Notes: generated by a model not told the origin, from the sequence alone. 64,000 nt of DNA from Epithemia pelagica (GCA_946965045.2 OX337229.1:5332001-5396000), one strand, 5' to 3'; positions 1 to 10,885 are shown, counted from the stretch's first letter. Numbers and translations are program-made.

Positions 1-415
1 AGGAGAAGATTCGACCGACAAGAGACGAGTACCATCTTACTCTCGTTATTCCACATCGAGGACAGGAACAGAACAAATGGACCAATGGGCCGACCAAGTC
101 TCACTTGGAGCAACGCGTCATCAACAATAACGGCCCAAACCAGTCCAATACATAGAGAAACAAGATCCTGTGGCATCCCATAACTGTCATCGTCTAAACA
201 TTTTGACAGGCAAGAACGGGCTGGACGACGATACATAGGAAACCAAGATAACAACAAGATCGCAAAAAGATCTCCAATCTACTTTATCCAACGGCCAATG
301 ATCCAACGGATCACAGTCATCGCTACGAGTAGAAGTAAAGAATAAGCACACAACTTAACTTTGTTTTACACGGGTTGAGCTCGTTCTTGTTGCCCACGGT
401 AGCAGGAAAACAACA
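1..415 (+). repeat. 5' LTR of Copia element 1 (left-truncated by window)
   Basis: Matches 5852-6209 plus 10886-10942. It ends in CA at 415, consistent with TG...CA termini; the two bases after it (AG) also match the 3' copy, possibly by chance. It should contain the promoter and transcription start of the element, but no clear TATA box or primer binding site was recognised by eye. Confidence 0.92.
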
Positions 416-466
416 AGCTTCCTCTGCGCTGTTTACAGCTAAAACGTTGTCAATTCATCATCCACC

Positions 467-1723
467 ATGGCCGCAAATTTTGCCCTTTCACCCGCTCATG
501 CCAACGCCAATCAAGTGATCAACTTCACGACGGCAGGAGGAGCGAAGTTTTACAAGCAAGCGATTCGTGGATTGTACGATAGTGGAGATCTGTACGACCT
601 TGAAGCCGACGGACTCAAGACGTTCCTTGATACTCTCCAAGACAGGATCGTTGAACAAAACTGGACTTCGATCTTTGCAATTCCAGAAGCGATCGCTGCC
701 CCCGCCGCCAATCTTCGTTTGCTCACCAGCGAGTACGGTCGTGTCTCCTTGCAACAAGTCCGTGCCTATGTTGAACACTTCAATGGAGCCAATCGTCAGA
801 CACAGAACGCATACATGGCATACACTTGCATTATGGCATCACTTACCGACGACGCCAAGGCACAGGTCAATATTCGACGCGAAGACTTCACTATCGATGG
901 GCGTGGTTCCGGACCCCTTCTCCTCAAGGTTTTGATCTCGTTGGCACATGTGGACACCGAAGCCACCGTTATGGTTCTACGCCAACGCCTGGCTGACCTT
1001 CACATCTATATTATGGATGTGAACGCGGACATCGCCAAGTTTAACTTCTACGTAGACGAGACTCTTCGGGCTCTCAACGCGCGCGGCGAGCAGACGCTCG
1101 ACCTTCTACCGAATCTAGTTAAGGCGTACGAAACCGTGAACGACGATAACTTTCTAGAGTTCATTCGTCGCAAGAAGAACGCATATGAAGAAGGAGACAA
1201 TCCAGGACTGACCCCGCGTCAACTAATGAGCGTTGCTTGCACCAAGTACCAGACGCTCGTGGAACAGAAGAAATGGCAGGCTCTCTCGGCACGCGACCAG
1301 AAATTGATCGCACTTGAAGCATCCGTGAATAAACTCAAGGAACAGAAACGCAAGACTAACCCCAGTGACCAGAAGAAACAGACAAGCAAAGGGAAGACGG
1401 ACAAGGCAACTGACAACGATAAGGCCTGGCTTACGGTGGGACCAAAGAGTGGTCAGTCCGAGACGAAGGAAGTCAACGGAAAAATGTGGTACTGGTGCAA
1501 GTGGCACGGAAAGTGGTCGACCAACAAAAACCACACGTCCGCAACGTGTAACGGACGTGGTCTGACAGGAGATAAGAAACGGGCCTACGACGCAGCCCAC
1601 GAGAACAGCGATGGTACCACGTCTGAGAACACGGGAACGAACCCAGGACTCCGCCTTGCTAGCGCCTTAGCCGGTGCTACCCACGATGAAGACGATGACA
1701 GCGACAACAGCACCGACGAGTGA
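467..1723 (+). CDS. gag: Gag protein of Copia element 1
   Basis: 418-residue capsid/nucleocapsid protein of the retrotransposon, expected to package element RNA in cytoplasmic particles. The first ATG after the 5' LTR (CCACCATGG context) opens it. The N-terminal 290 residues are helical and globular-looking. They are followed by a Lys-rich basic stretch and then a putative zinc knuckle around residues 345-362 (C-x2-H-x9-H-x4-C, beginning WCKWHGKW), a form resembling diatom Copia elements. The C-terminus is acidic. The TGA stop at 1721-1723 lies in the same frame as pol, with no other stop in between, so readthrough could give a Gag-Pol fusion. Confidence 0.88.
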   Translation: MAANFALSPAHANANQVINFTTAGGAKFYKQAIRGLYDSGDLYDLEADGLKTFLDTLQDRIVEQNWTSIFAIPEAIAAPAANLRLLTSEYGRVSLQQVRAYVEHFNGANRQTQNAYMAYTCIMASLTDDAKAQVNIRREDFTIDGRGSGPLLLKVLISLAHVDTEATVMVLRQRLADLHIYIMDVNADIAKFNFYVDETLRALNARGEQTLDLLPNLVKAYETVNDDNFLEFIRRKKNAYEEGDNPGLTPRQLMSVACTKYQTLVEQKKWQALSARDQKLIALEASVNKLKEQKRKTNPSDQKKQTSKGKTDKATDNDKAWLTVGPKSGQSETKEVNGKMWYWCKWHGKWSTNKNHTSATCNGRGLTGDKKRAYDAAHENSDGTTSENTGTNPGLRLASALAGATHDEDDDSDNSTDE

Positions 1724-1750
1724 CAACCAAACCCGGGATGGTTCCCCGGG
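1721..1750 (+). promoter_or_regulatory. Candidate stop-codon readthrough signal between gag and pol
   Basis: The gag stop is TGA followed by C, the leakiest stop context known generally. Eight bases later (1732-1737) CCCGGG can pair with CCCGGG at 1745-1750, leaving a 7-nt loop. Gag and pol are in the same frame with 12 open codons between the TGA and the pol ATG at 1760. The arrangement resembles retroviral gag-stop-pol readthrough, where a structure sits 8 nt after the stop. The alternative is separate initiation at 1760. Confidence 0.5.
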
Positions 1751-1759
1751 CTGCACGAC

Positions 1760-4336
1760 ATGATCAAGCAGCTCGTTTACACAGTATTAGTGACGATCCT
1801 TTTATCAAGTTACACTATGCTGTGCTACGGGCTATGGTGTCCTAGGTGCTACCACCTGGAGTCAGTCCTAAACTACGTCCAAAGGCTATGCGACTCCATA
1901 GCGACCTCTCTCGCGACCAAAATCAAAGTGAAGAAGAAACGAAGAATCGACCATGGCCGGAGACGACGGAGAACTAACTATACAGGACTCCTCCGGGCAT
2001 TATGCATGGCAACGATACTGACTTCGACAACCGGACAAGTTACTCACCGAGCGGCTCACGAAGTTGGCTTCGATACCGACAGCAGGAAAGTCTTGATTGA
2101 CAATTGCGCAACCGCGTCAATTACGAACGACATACAAGACTGCTGCACCAAACCAATCAAAATCAAACGAAAGGTCAAGGGAGTAGCAGGAACATATCAA
2201 CCAGATAAATACGAGACGACGATACGATGGGATATCGAGGACGACGACGGCAAGATCCATACGATCACGCTCCCAAGGTCCTTCTACATCCCATCGACTC
2301 CAACCAAACTGCTTTCGCCCCAACATTGGGCACAAACAGCAAAAGATATCAAACCCTTGCCGAGAGGAACACGATGCGTGACATATAGCAACGCTATCGA
2401 ATTGATTTGGGGGCAAGGACTCTTCAAACGGACGATTCCATTGAAACAACGAGGTTCAAATGTGGGTGAGTTTACGACTGCCCCAGGATACACAAAATAC
2501 GAAGCGTTTTGCAAAAAGGCAGGCACGACAATCCAACAAGAGGACAACAAGCCCTTGCTGGTCAACAACGCAAACCTCATTGAAGACGACGACGAATCCA
2601 TCATGGAACGGTCTCCATCAACAATGGACCAAGATGAGGGAGACGACTGGAGCATCGACGAAAATCACAAGAATCTCGACGACGAACAAAATGAACATTA
2701 TTTTCCAACAAGAGATGTACCGATGACTACCGAGTTCCTCATAGACCCCAGCGATACCGTACATGTGATTCCTAATGAAGAAGAGGTACTCCCCGAAAGT
2801 CCAACGCTCGAGTTACTCCGAACGCATCATAGAATGGGTCACCTGTCGATGGCGAAAATCCAAAGCCTTGCACGACAAGGAGGACTCCCCAAGCGACTTG
2901 CAAACTGTAAGGTCCCGGTCTGTACGGCGTGTATGTACGGGAAAGCTACGCGACGTCCCTGGCGAATCAAAGGTCATCGTGGAACACTAGATACCATGAC
3001 GTCACCGGGTCAATGTGTATCGGTCGACCAAATGATATCAAAGACTCCGGGCTACATTGCGCATCTACGAGGGACTCCCACACGGGACAGATATAGGGTG
3101 GCTACGGTTTTCGTCGACCACTTCTCAGGGGTAGGCTATGTACACCTTCAACGGAGTACATCAGCTAAAGACACGATCGAAGCTAAAGAACGGTTTGAAG
3201 CTTGGGCAGACACTCACGGAGTCAAGATCCGACATTATCACGCCGATAACGGCATCTTTGCCGACAATAAATTCCAGGAAGCAGTACAAATGAAGAATCA
3301 ACGATTAACTTTCAGTGGGGTTAATGCTCACTTTCAAAGTGGCATGGCCGAACGACGTATTAGAGAACTACAAGAATCAGGAAGAACAATGCTGATACAC
3401 GCCCAACGACGCTGGCCTAGTACAGTGACGACGAACTTATGGCCCTACGCGGTCCGCTATGCCAACGACATGTTCAATGAGGCACCAATGAAGAAACACA
3501 AAGAAAAGACGCCAATGGAACTATTTACAGGTTCAACGGTAAGATTCAATACACGACTCGCACATACGTTCGGATGCCCAGCATACGTACTCGACAACGA
3601 ATTACAAAGCGGAACTCCAATTCCCAAATGGTCCGAACGAGCTCGAGTTGGCATTTTCTTGGGCTATTCTCCCCAACATGCAAGGACAATCGGGCTTATC
3701 TTATCCCTTTCTTCCGGATTGACGTCACCTCAATTTCATGTTCAATACGATGACCAATTTGAAACCATACGCAAAAGTTTTGGAGAGGCCCAACCAATAT
3801 CTCAATGGCAGTATAAGGCAGGGTTCACAAAATCCAAGCCACGCATGAGGCAGAATCAACCATGCGTGGAATTCAGAAGTACAACGACGTCATCCCGACG
3901 TGAGCCCGACGTTACGATACCCGAAGACAGGGACCAAACTAACGATGCTAACCCGCCAATGGAAGAACGAGAAACTATGCCAGAGCATGAGGGAGCTAGG
4001 CGGTCCCAACGTACTCCTCGTCGAACACAACGATATCAAGACTACTTGACTTCGCTCCAAGAGCCCGAAGACGCGATCGGAGAAGTAGCTATCACAGCTA
4101 AGCCAACTGTGACAGTCAATACGGCTCAAGCTAACAGCAATCCAGATGTTATGTACTGGCATGAAGCGATGAAACAAGAGGATCGAGCGGAATTCATAAA
4201 GGCAGCACAGAAAGAAGTACAAGATCATAGCGATAATGGGCTATGGGAGGTGGTCAAGCGAAAGGACATTCCAAAAGGAGCGCTAATCTCTCGAGGAGTG
4301 TGGAGTTGCGTCCGAAAGAGAAGACTTAAAAACTAG
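1760..4336 (+). CDS. pol: Pol of Copia element 1, first part: protease and integrase
   Basis: 858 codons in the gag frame. The N-terminus has an unusual hydrophobic segment (residues about 4-25) followed by an Arg/Lys-rich run. The aspartic protease active site is at D114 (LIDNCATAS). A GAG-pre-integrase zinc domain follows near residues 350-395 (H-H then C-x2-C). The integrase core has D423, D496 and E531; the last two are 35 apart, a DD35E arrangement. The C-terminal part enters the reverse transcriptase domain (WSCVRKR). The frame then runs into a TAG at 4334. The expected continuation lies in another frame, so one extra base around 4319-4323 breaks the polyprotein. Confidence 0.88.
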   Translation: MIKQLVYTVLVTILLSSYTMLCYGLWCPRCYHLESVLNYVQRLCDSIATSLATKIKVKKKRRIDHGRRRRRTNYTGLLRALCMATILTSTTGQVTHRAAHEVGFDTDSRKVLIDNCATASITNDIQDCCTKPIKIKRKVKGVAGTYQPDKYETTIRWDIEDDDGKIHTITLPRSFYIPSTPTKLLSPQHWAQTAKDIKPLPRGTRCVTYSNAIELIWGQGLFKRTIPLKQRGSNVGEFTTAPGYTKYEAFCKKAGTTIQQEDNKPLLVNNANLIEDDDESIMERSPSTMDQDEGDDWSIDENHKNLDDEQNEHYFPTRDVPMTTEFLIDPSDTVHVIPNEEEVLPESPTLELLRTHHRMGHLSMAKIQSLARQGGLPKRLANCKVPVCTACMYGKATRRPWRIKGHRGTLDTMTSPGQCVSVDQMISKTPGYIAHLRGTPTRDRYRVATVFVDHFSGVGYVHLQRSTSAKDTIEAKERFEAWADTHGVKIRHYHADNGIFADNKFQEAVQMKNQRLTFSGVNAHFQSGMAERRIRELQESGRTMLIHAQRRWPSTVTTNLWPYAVRYANDMFNEAPMKKHKEKTPMELFTGSTVRFNTRLAHTFGCPAYVLDNELQSGTPIPKWSERARVGIFLGYSPQHARTIGLILSLSSGLTSPQFHVQYDDQFETIRKSFGEAQPISQWQYKAGFTKSKPRMRQNQPCVEFRSTTTSSRREPDVTIPEDRDQTNDANPPMEERETMPEHEGARRSQRTPRRTQRYQDYLTSLQEPEDAIGEVAITAKPTVTVNTAQANSNPDVMYWHEAMKQEDRAEFIKAAQKEVQDHSDNGLWEVVKRKDIPKGALISRGVWSCVRKRRLKN

Positions 4337-5756
4337 AGAAGTCTACAAATGGAAATCCAGATTGGCATATGATGGGTCCATGCAAGAAAAGGGGGTTAAC
4401 TATTGGGAAACCTACGCTCCTGTGATTCAATGGCCCGTCGTGAGATTCATCCTAACTATGGCACTCACACAAGGATGGCACATCAAACAGGTAGATTATG
4501 TGCTGGCATATACTCAAGCAGTCGCCGAGACTGATATGTATATGGAAGCGCCGAAAAGCTTCACCTTCGATACAAAAGGGAACCAGCGAGCAGAGGACTA
4601 CGTCCTCAAGATCAAGCAAAATTACTATGGGCAGAAGCAGGGTGCCCGAGTATGGAATCAACACCTCGTGGAACGACTTAAGCAAGTCGGTTTCCAACAG
4701 AGTGCACACGATGAGTGCCTCTTTTATCACGGTAAATGCGTATACATTTTGTATACGGACGATTCCTTATTGTTGGGTCCCGACAAAGAAGAACTCGACC
4801 GGTTGATTGTTACAATGGAGAATAGTGGTCTGAAAATGACCCATGAAGACGGAGTCAACGATTTTCTTGGAGTCAACATCGACAGAAAAGAGGATGGCAC
4901 CATCCACTTGACTCAACCACATTTAATTGACTCAATCCTCCAAGATCTTCACCTTGCCGACAAATCAACTAAGAAGAAAGAAACACCGGCACCAACCACA
5001 GTACGCTTGAGACAAGACCAAGACGGGAAAGCATTTGATCACCATTTCCATTACAGGTCGGTGATCGGGAAACTCAACTTCCTGGAAAAGAGCACGAGAC
5101 CAGATATTAGTTTCGCCGTCCACCAATGCGCTAGATTTTGCGAAAACCCAAAAGCAATTCACGGGAAAGCCGTCAAACACATAGCACGTTACCTCGCCGG
5201 GACAAGAAAGCAAGGAGTGATACTCAAACCCGACACCATGAAATCTTTCCAAGTGTTCGCCGACGCGGACTTTGCTGGAAATTTTAACAAGCTCGACCTC
5301 CCAAATAAGGACATGGCTCGGTCTCGAACGGGATTTGTGGTCTTCTACGCAGGTTGCCCCATTCTCTGGCAATCAAAACTGCAGTCAGAGATAGCCTTAT
5401 CAACCACAGAAGCAGAGATCATCAGTTTGTCGCACGGGCTACGTACCGTCATTCCGTTGATGGCCATCACTCGTGAGATGAAGGATTTGGGATTCCCTAT
5501 TCTCTCCACGACGCCCAAGATACATTGCAAGGCCTTCGAAGATAACAGTGGTGCAGTTGAACTCGCAACAATATACAAGTACAGACCCAGAACACGGTGT
5601 CTGTGCACCAAGTTGTTCCATTTTAAATCTTTTGTGGAACGAAAAGAGATCGAGATTCACCCGTGCGCGACAGACGATCAGACTGCGGATATCTTCACTA
5701 AATCGCTCAACGAATCATCGTTCGAGAAACATCGCGAGAGCATACAAGGATGGTAA
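4323..5756 (+). pseudogene. pol: Pol of Copia element 1, second part: reverse transcriptase and RNase H (frameshifted)
   Basis: This is the other half of the same polyprotein, in a different frame. The reading DLKTREVYKWK at 4323-4355 continues the RT motif begun upstream, so there is no independent ATG start. The reverse transcriptase catalytic motif is YTDD at about 4752-4763. The RNase H domain carries the DADFAG, SGFV-like and STTEAE motifs near 5268-5430. The frame ends in TAA just before the polypurine tract. The domains are complete; only the frame break prevents a full-length product, unless +1 frameshifting occurs. Confidence 0.87.
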
Positions 5757-5770
5757 CATCGACTCTACTC

Positions 5771-5783
5771 GGCCGAGAGGGAG
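5771..5783 (+). promoter_or_regulatory. Polypurine tract of Copia element 1
   Basis: A purine-rich run (GAGAGGGAG) abuts the TG that opens the 3' LTR at 5784. This is the standard position for plus-strand priming. Confidence 0.65.
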
Positions 5784-6209
5784 TGTTCGAAATAATGAGA
5801 TATGGTCAGTGAATGAAGAAGTGCGACCAGGATTCGGAACCGGGATTCGGAAGGAGAAGATTCGACCGACAAGAGACGAGTACCATCTTACTCTCGTTAT
5901 TCCACATCGAGGACAGGAACAGAACAAATGGACCAATGGGCCGACCAAGTCTCACTTGGAGCAACGCGTCATCAACAATAACGGCCCAAACCAGTCCAAT
6001 ACATAGAGAAACAAGATCCTGTGGCATCCCATAACTGTCTTCGTCTAAACATTTTGACAGGCAAGAACGGGCTGGACGACGATACATAGGAAACCAAGAT
6101 AACAACAAGATCGCAAAAAGATCTCCAATCTACTTTATCCAACGGCCGATGATCCAACGGATCACAGTCATCGCTACGAGTAGAAGTAAAGAATAAGCAC
6201 ACAACTTAA
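5784..6209 (+). repeat. 3' LTR of Copia element 1, left piece
   Basis: Starts with TGTTCG after the polypurine tract and matches the 5' LTR from 5852 on. It is cut at the TTAA of 6206-6209 by the piggyBac insertion and resumes at 10886. Both pieces together give an LTR of 483 bp. Confidence 0.92.
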
Positions 6210-6223
6210 CGCCATACGTAAGG
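6210..6223 (+). repeat. Left terminal inverted repeat of piggyBac element
   Basis: 14 bp, exactly complementary to 10868-10881, preceded by TTAA at 6206-6209. Confidence 0.93.
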
Positions 6224-6564
6224 GAGCAGTATATATACTTATCCCATAAATTCGAGCAGTATATACACTCCTCCCATAACTTTGAAGACATCTAATACTT
6301 GGAATATAGATGTCATCAGCTTTTTGACAGGTCAGTCGAATTTATCACGGAATTTTGAACATTTCTATATATCATAGTCTACACTGATTTTCCAATCCTA
6401 CTCACCGTTCCGTCGATCAAAGATTGGCCACTTTCGCTCATTTTCCGCCTCCCTCGCCAGAGGTGCTACTTCGACGACCTCTATCTTCATCCACATTTAC
6501 TTTGCACTGGCACCACTCTCCATTCTGGTCTGTCATATACTGAACAAGACACATTCCTAAGAGC

Positions 6565-9500
6565 ATGTCCTCCCAGGCATCGGCTGTGCCAGGAGAGACG
6601 CAGACGTCAGAATCAGTGAAATCTCCAAATTTGCTGGTCGACTCGTCCCAGCCATCTCAAGGGGAACCACCACCTCATGTTCCTGTACAAAGATCGCGTT
6701 TTTCCTATGCAAAGAAGAAGCTCATCGCCCCTCATACCTTTTGGTTGGACAGGAATTACTTGGACCGCTTTTCCGAAACTTTCCCACGCTGTGATGCGAG
6801 AACCCCTCTTCACATGGACGGCCAGGTCGTGTCCTGCCCAACATCGAAGAATGGACATGTGTATGTCATAGTCTGGAATCAACTACCCCATCCGAATCTA
6901 AATTCCCAGTGGGTCAGAAGTCATTTCAAGTCGTCTCCATACGTCAAGAATATGCTGAAGGAGTACATTTTGGATTTTGTTTATCCGGGCAAACAGTCTT
7001 CACCTCAACGAAAGAAACCCCCGCCCAATCAAGAGAATCCTACGACGGAACCCAACAACATTCGGCCAATTGATAGTCAAAGAGTAACGATGCAGGATGA
7101 TACGCGAGCAGTTACACAAACCGACAGACCTCATCTTCCACCAGCCAAAAAAGCCCCTCCCAACCCAAATGAAGACGACGACGATAGTTCAGTGTCTTCT
7201 GGGCAATTGATCCCTCAATCACAACTTCCCTCGACAACCGAACGCGCACAGCGACGGGCCCAGCTAAATACGGCTACCGAGGAAGACACATCACCTGCTA
7301 TTGGAAATAGTTCAGGTCGTTCAAACAACCAACAAGGAGAAGATACAACACCAACCCACGCTGTTGGGCCACAACAACCCGCAAGGCTTTTTGGTAGTGG
7401 GAACACGACGGATACTGGTGTAACCTCTAGAGCTTCCCTGCAGAGTGACCCTCCGAATCAAAATGTGTCTTCTGATTCCGAATCAGAAGATGAGGAAGAC
7501 AATGCCAGAACATTCTAGGAGCACACCGATCGACCGGAGAATGTGTTGGACGAAGACAGGAGATCGGAAGCAGACGATGAAGAAGAAACAGAAGAAGACG
7601 AGGCCGCAAACAACCAGAAAGAACAAACAACTATTCGTGAGATGATGAATGCCCTTGTGTTCTCTTATCAGGAAACTCCCTTGTCGCAACAAGCATCACA
7701 CTGGATAGGCAACGACGCAAACCATCGATCAATGTACAGTGGTCCGGATGGCCTGAAAGACAACGTGGCGGAGAACTTCAGTAATCCCTTTGAATGTCTC
7801 CAGTATGTTGGCGGCCTCTCTATGGATGTAATAGCACACATTGCAAACTCAACAAATGACTACTTTCATCAAAGGATTGAGCCAAACCTTCCAAGGAAAC
7901 GAACTTACTATCATTCCCAAAAATGGGTTGATGTGTCAATAGAGGAAATGGTACGATTTTTGGGTTTGATTCTGATGATGTCGCTCCGACCTGTTGACGC
8001 AGGAGGATATGCGGCTCACTTTCAAACAACCAACCGTGTCTACAATATTGGAATGGCCCATCCGGTCATCGAGATAAAAGACAGTGCCGGGTGGGCTTCC
8101 AAGTACATGAAACTGGGCCGCTTTAGACAAATCCGAGGAGCTTTCCACTTGGACGAAAAGTCCAGCCAAAGAGGTGGCGACAAGTGCTACCAGTTGCGCA
8201 AGATCTTGACTGCAGTGAATGCTGGATCCAAACAAAGCTTCAGAGTTCCACGCGACCTTGCCTTTGATGAAGGAGGTATTGGATGCCGCTCAAGATATTG
8301 CCCCGTCAGGCAATACAACAAAGATAAGCCACAAAAATTTCGTGTGGATTTCTTTATTTTATCATCATCCTCAACGTATGCTATCCTACACATTGATGTG
8401 TATCAGGGCAAAAATCCTACGAACTCATACATCAAGAAGCAAGCACGACAGCTCCCAACCACAATGAAGGCTGTTGTGAACGCCTGTTACGCCCTACAGC
8501 TCCATAAGAGAACGGATGGCTATCGCCATGTGGCAATGGATAACCGGTACACAGCCCCAAGATTGGCTGTTGTTCTTCGTGACAGACTTCGACTGTTCTC
8601 CACCGGAACTTGCAGAGCCAATCGGAAAGGTTGGGACAGTAAGAGATTGAACCTAAAAAAAGACCGGACCAATCGTGGGGAGTCACTGTTGTTCCATGAT
8701 CCGGTGAATGGATTGATTTTCGGACAGTGGGTTGACTCCAAGGTCGTAAATTTTGTATCTTCCTACGAGGATGTGGGAAGTGGGACAGTGCGTCGTCAAG
8801 TGGGGCAAAATAAAGAAGAGTTTCTCTGTCCAGTTCCATTGATCCGATACCAGATGACTATGGGGGTTGATAATGGGGGCCAAATGCGATTGCAGTTTGG
8901 CGGTTTCGGCACCCGTGTGAAGTTCAAGAAATGGTACAAAAAGGCTGCTTTAGGGATTCTTGACGTCATGTTACTGAATTCCTATATAGCCTGGAACTTG
9001 TCATCAAGCGACCGTCCCCGTGCGCAGAGAATCAAACTTACACGGTTTGGGTATTATACAATCGTTGCTCAGCAGATGTGCGAATTTGTTGCTCCAATGG
9101 AAGTGGATGCTCTTGGAAGACGGGTCTCTACCAACACCGGTCGCAGAGTCTGTGAAAATGGTCATTTCCCTGTTCCAGTAGATTCCAACAAGCAAATTGG
9201 CTGCGCGGTATGCCTATTAGAATATCGATGGAGGAAAGACAAGCTGAAGATGACGGGTCTGCATTCCAACGTTGGAACCTGTGTCAAATGCGGAATAACA
9301 GCTCACTTGGTCCATTGCGGTCACAAAAAACAACAAGGCTGGCACATTCACAATCTACCGGAATTCGACAAGCTCACATGTTTCGAAATCGTACATTCGG
9401 AACACGGAAGACAAATGTTTGTCCAAAATCACCCGTCCAGCAGATACAAGTATTCGATAAGAAAAAGCCATCCGTTGATGGTACAGCTTCGTGAAATGCA

Positions 9501-9924
9501 TGGTCTCACACCAAGGCACACAAGAACACGACGAGCACGGAATGGTAGGCGAATGGAACAACGGCAACAACAACAACAAAGTAACGCTGCACTGCATGAC
9601 GAAGAGCAAATGCAACAAAAGCGAGGAAGAGCTCGTCTGTCACAGAATGGGATGGACTCTGACAATGACTTGGACGAAAGTGACGACAGAGAGGCCAACA
9701 GCTCATCACAGGTAGCCAGATCAAAAAGACCAAGACGATCATCCCGTCCAAGAAATATTGTTACCCGAACACAACAAGATTCAGACGAAAGTAATGACTT
9801 GGACGATGAGACAGACAACGACTATTCGGATGGTGACAAAAGTTCATCGGACGAAGAGAACTATGAAGAATTATATGCCTCCAGTGAGGGAGAGGACGTT
9901 CCCTCTATGACAGATACCATATAG
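6565..9924 (+). CDS. piggyBac transposase, with one in-frame TAG or an intron at 7516-7518
   Basis: Cut-and-paste transposase acting on the element's own ends. One frame stays open from the ATG at 6565 to the TAG at 9922, except for a TAG at 7516-7518. The first part (317 codons) is low-complexity and acidic. The catalytic domain follows with the three family Asp residues: DEGG (codon 8266), MDNRYT (codon 8539) and GVDNGGQ (codon 8869). A C-terminal Cys/His-rich domain (about 9148-9390; C-x2-C pairs, CGHK) resembles the piggyBac zinc-binding tail. A Gln run and an acidic Ser-rich end follow. The TAG could be a nonsense mutation. It could also end a 99-bp phase-0 intron (GT at 7420, AG at 7517-7518), which would leave the protein intact. 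Length (about 1,100 residues) is larger than insect piggyBac because of the disordered ends. Confidence 0.88.
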
Positions 9925-9983
9925 ATAAAAAAGAACTTTCACTTAGTAGTCTCCATTGCATATATTACTGTGAATGATACTTC

Positions 9984-10620
9984 TTATTCTTCTACCTCAT
10001 TAGTGGGACGAAAGCCAACGTAGGGTTCGGAGGTGTTTTCATTCGGAAAATTGTCCCGAATGAACTCAACAAGGCAGGGAGGAAGCTCCCTACGAACTCC
10101 ACGCCCAAGTGGACCATGGATTTTGTTTGTCAAACGCCGATACAATTGGTATCGGATGGAACGATTGGATTGCCCGGTATTCTTTAGGTGACTTGCGATG
10201 GAATGAAGGTAGGGGAGGTGTTCAAAGATAAAACAGGGGTTTCTCTTGCATGTGGAGCAAACATGCTCCCAATACATGTATCCATGTGTTGCACTTGGGG
10301 GCGTGTTGTTATTCAGCTCGTGAAGGATCCGTTCAAGGCTTTCCGGACATGCATACTCCAACGGCATGAAACGAGTCTCCGTGCATTCTGGTTTCATTTC
10401 AATCACACCACCACTGTCATCCGTGACCAGGGTGTGCGCCCTCTGAAGGGTAAACGGAACATACTCCTCTTGGTTTGTTGGGTTGTAGAACTGATCGGTG
10501 TCGATGGTGAGGTCTGTGAAAGAAATGAATGAGGCTGATGAGGTGCAGATGGACAAATATAGATACAACGATGGTGTAACGCAATAAGCACTCGGGGAAC
10601 CCACCATCTGTTGCGTCCAT
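9984..10620 (-). CDS. Antisense accessory protein of the piggyBac element, probably one intron
   Basis: Function unknown. The minus-strand frame encodes a Cys-containing region (HVCSTCKRNPC, about 10250-10270) followed by a basic conserved-looking stretch (LYRRLTNKIHGPLGRGVRRELP). I recall similar C-x2-C-x-x-x-P-C plus LGRGVR(R/K)xLP proteins in diatom and other algal transposon-rich loci, but cannot name a domain. The best model starts at ATG 10620 (MDATD), removes a 91-bp GT-AG intron (10604-10514) and continues from 10513. This keeps the frame and gives 181 residues. An unspliced frame would begin near 10676. It lies inside the terminal repeats, tail-to-tail with the transposase with a gap of about 60 bp. 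It may be a transposition cofactor or a captured gene. Confidence 0.6.
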
Positions 10621-10867
10621 CTTGTAGAGGGAAGTAGTGCGAATGTTTCAGCAAGGTAGATCCAATAAAGGGGCAATGACAGTGGTGAACGACCGCTTCA
10701 ATGGTCTTCACTGTGATGAGTGCAACAGAAATGACATTCATCTGAACTTAAAACGACTACTTTTCAAACCGTGTTAAGATGGGAGTAGTTTATGGGAGTC
10801 AAAGCACTGATCCCATATTTTTTATGGGAGTAGTTTATTTTCTACTCCGTTACCCTTAAAACCCGTT

Positions 10868-10881
10868 CCTTACGTATGGCG
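10868..10881 (-). repeat. Right terminal inverted repeat of piggyBac element
   Basis: 14 bp, exact inverse of 6210-6223, followed by TTAA at 10882-10885. Confidence 0.93.
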
Positions 10882-10885
10882 TTAA

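Larger units (their letters stand above)
6210..10881 (+). mobile_element. piggyBac-type DNA transposon inserted in the Copia LTR
   Basis: 4672-bp element with perfect 14-bp terminal inverted repeats (CGCCATACGTAAGG at 6210-6223, its complement at 10868-10881). It is flanked by TTAA on both sides (6206-6209 and 10882-10885), the signature duplication of piggyBac. Removing it with one TTAA restores the LTR sequence seen at 351-365. Subterminal copies of a CTCCCATAA-like motif occur near both ends (about 6240-6280 and 10785-10835). It encodes a piggyBac transposase (plus) and an antisense second gene (minus), convergent with each other. Confidence 0.95.
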
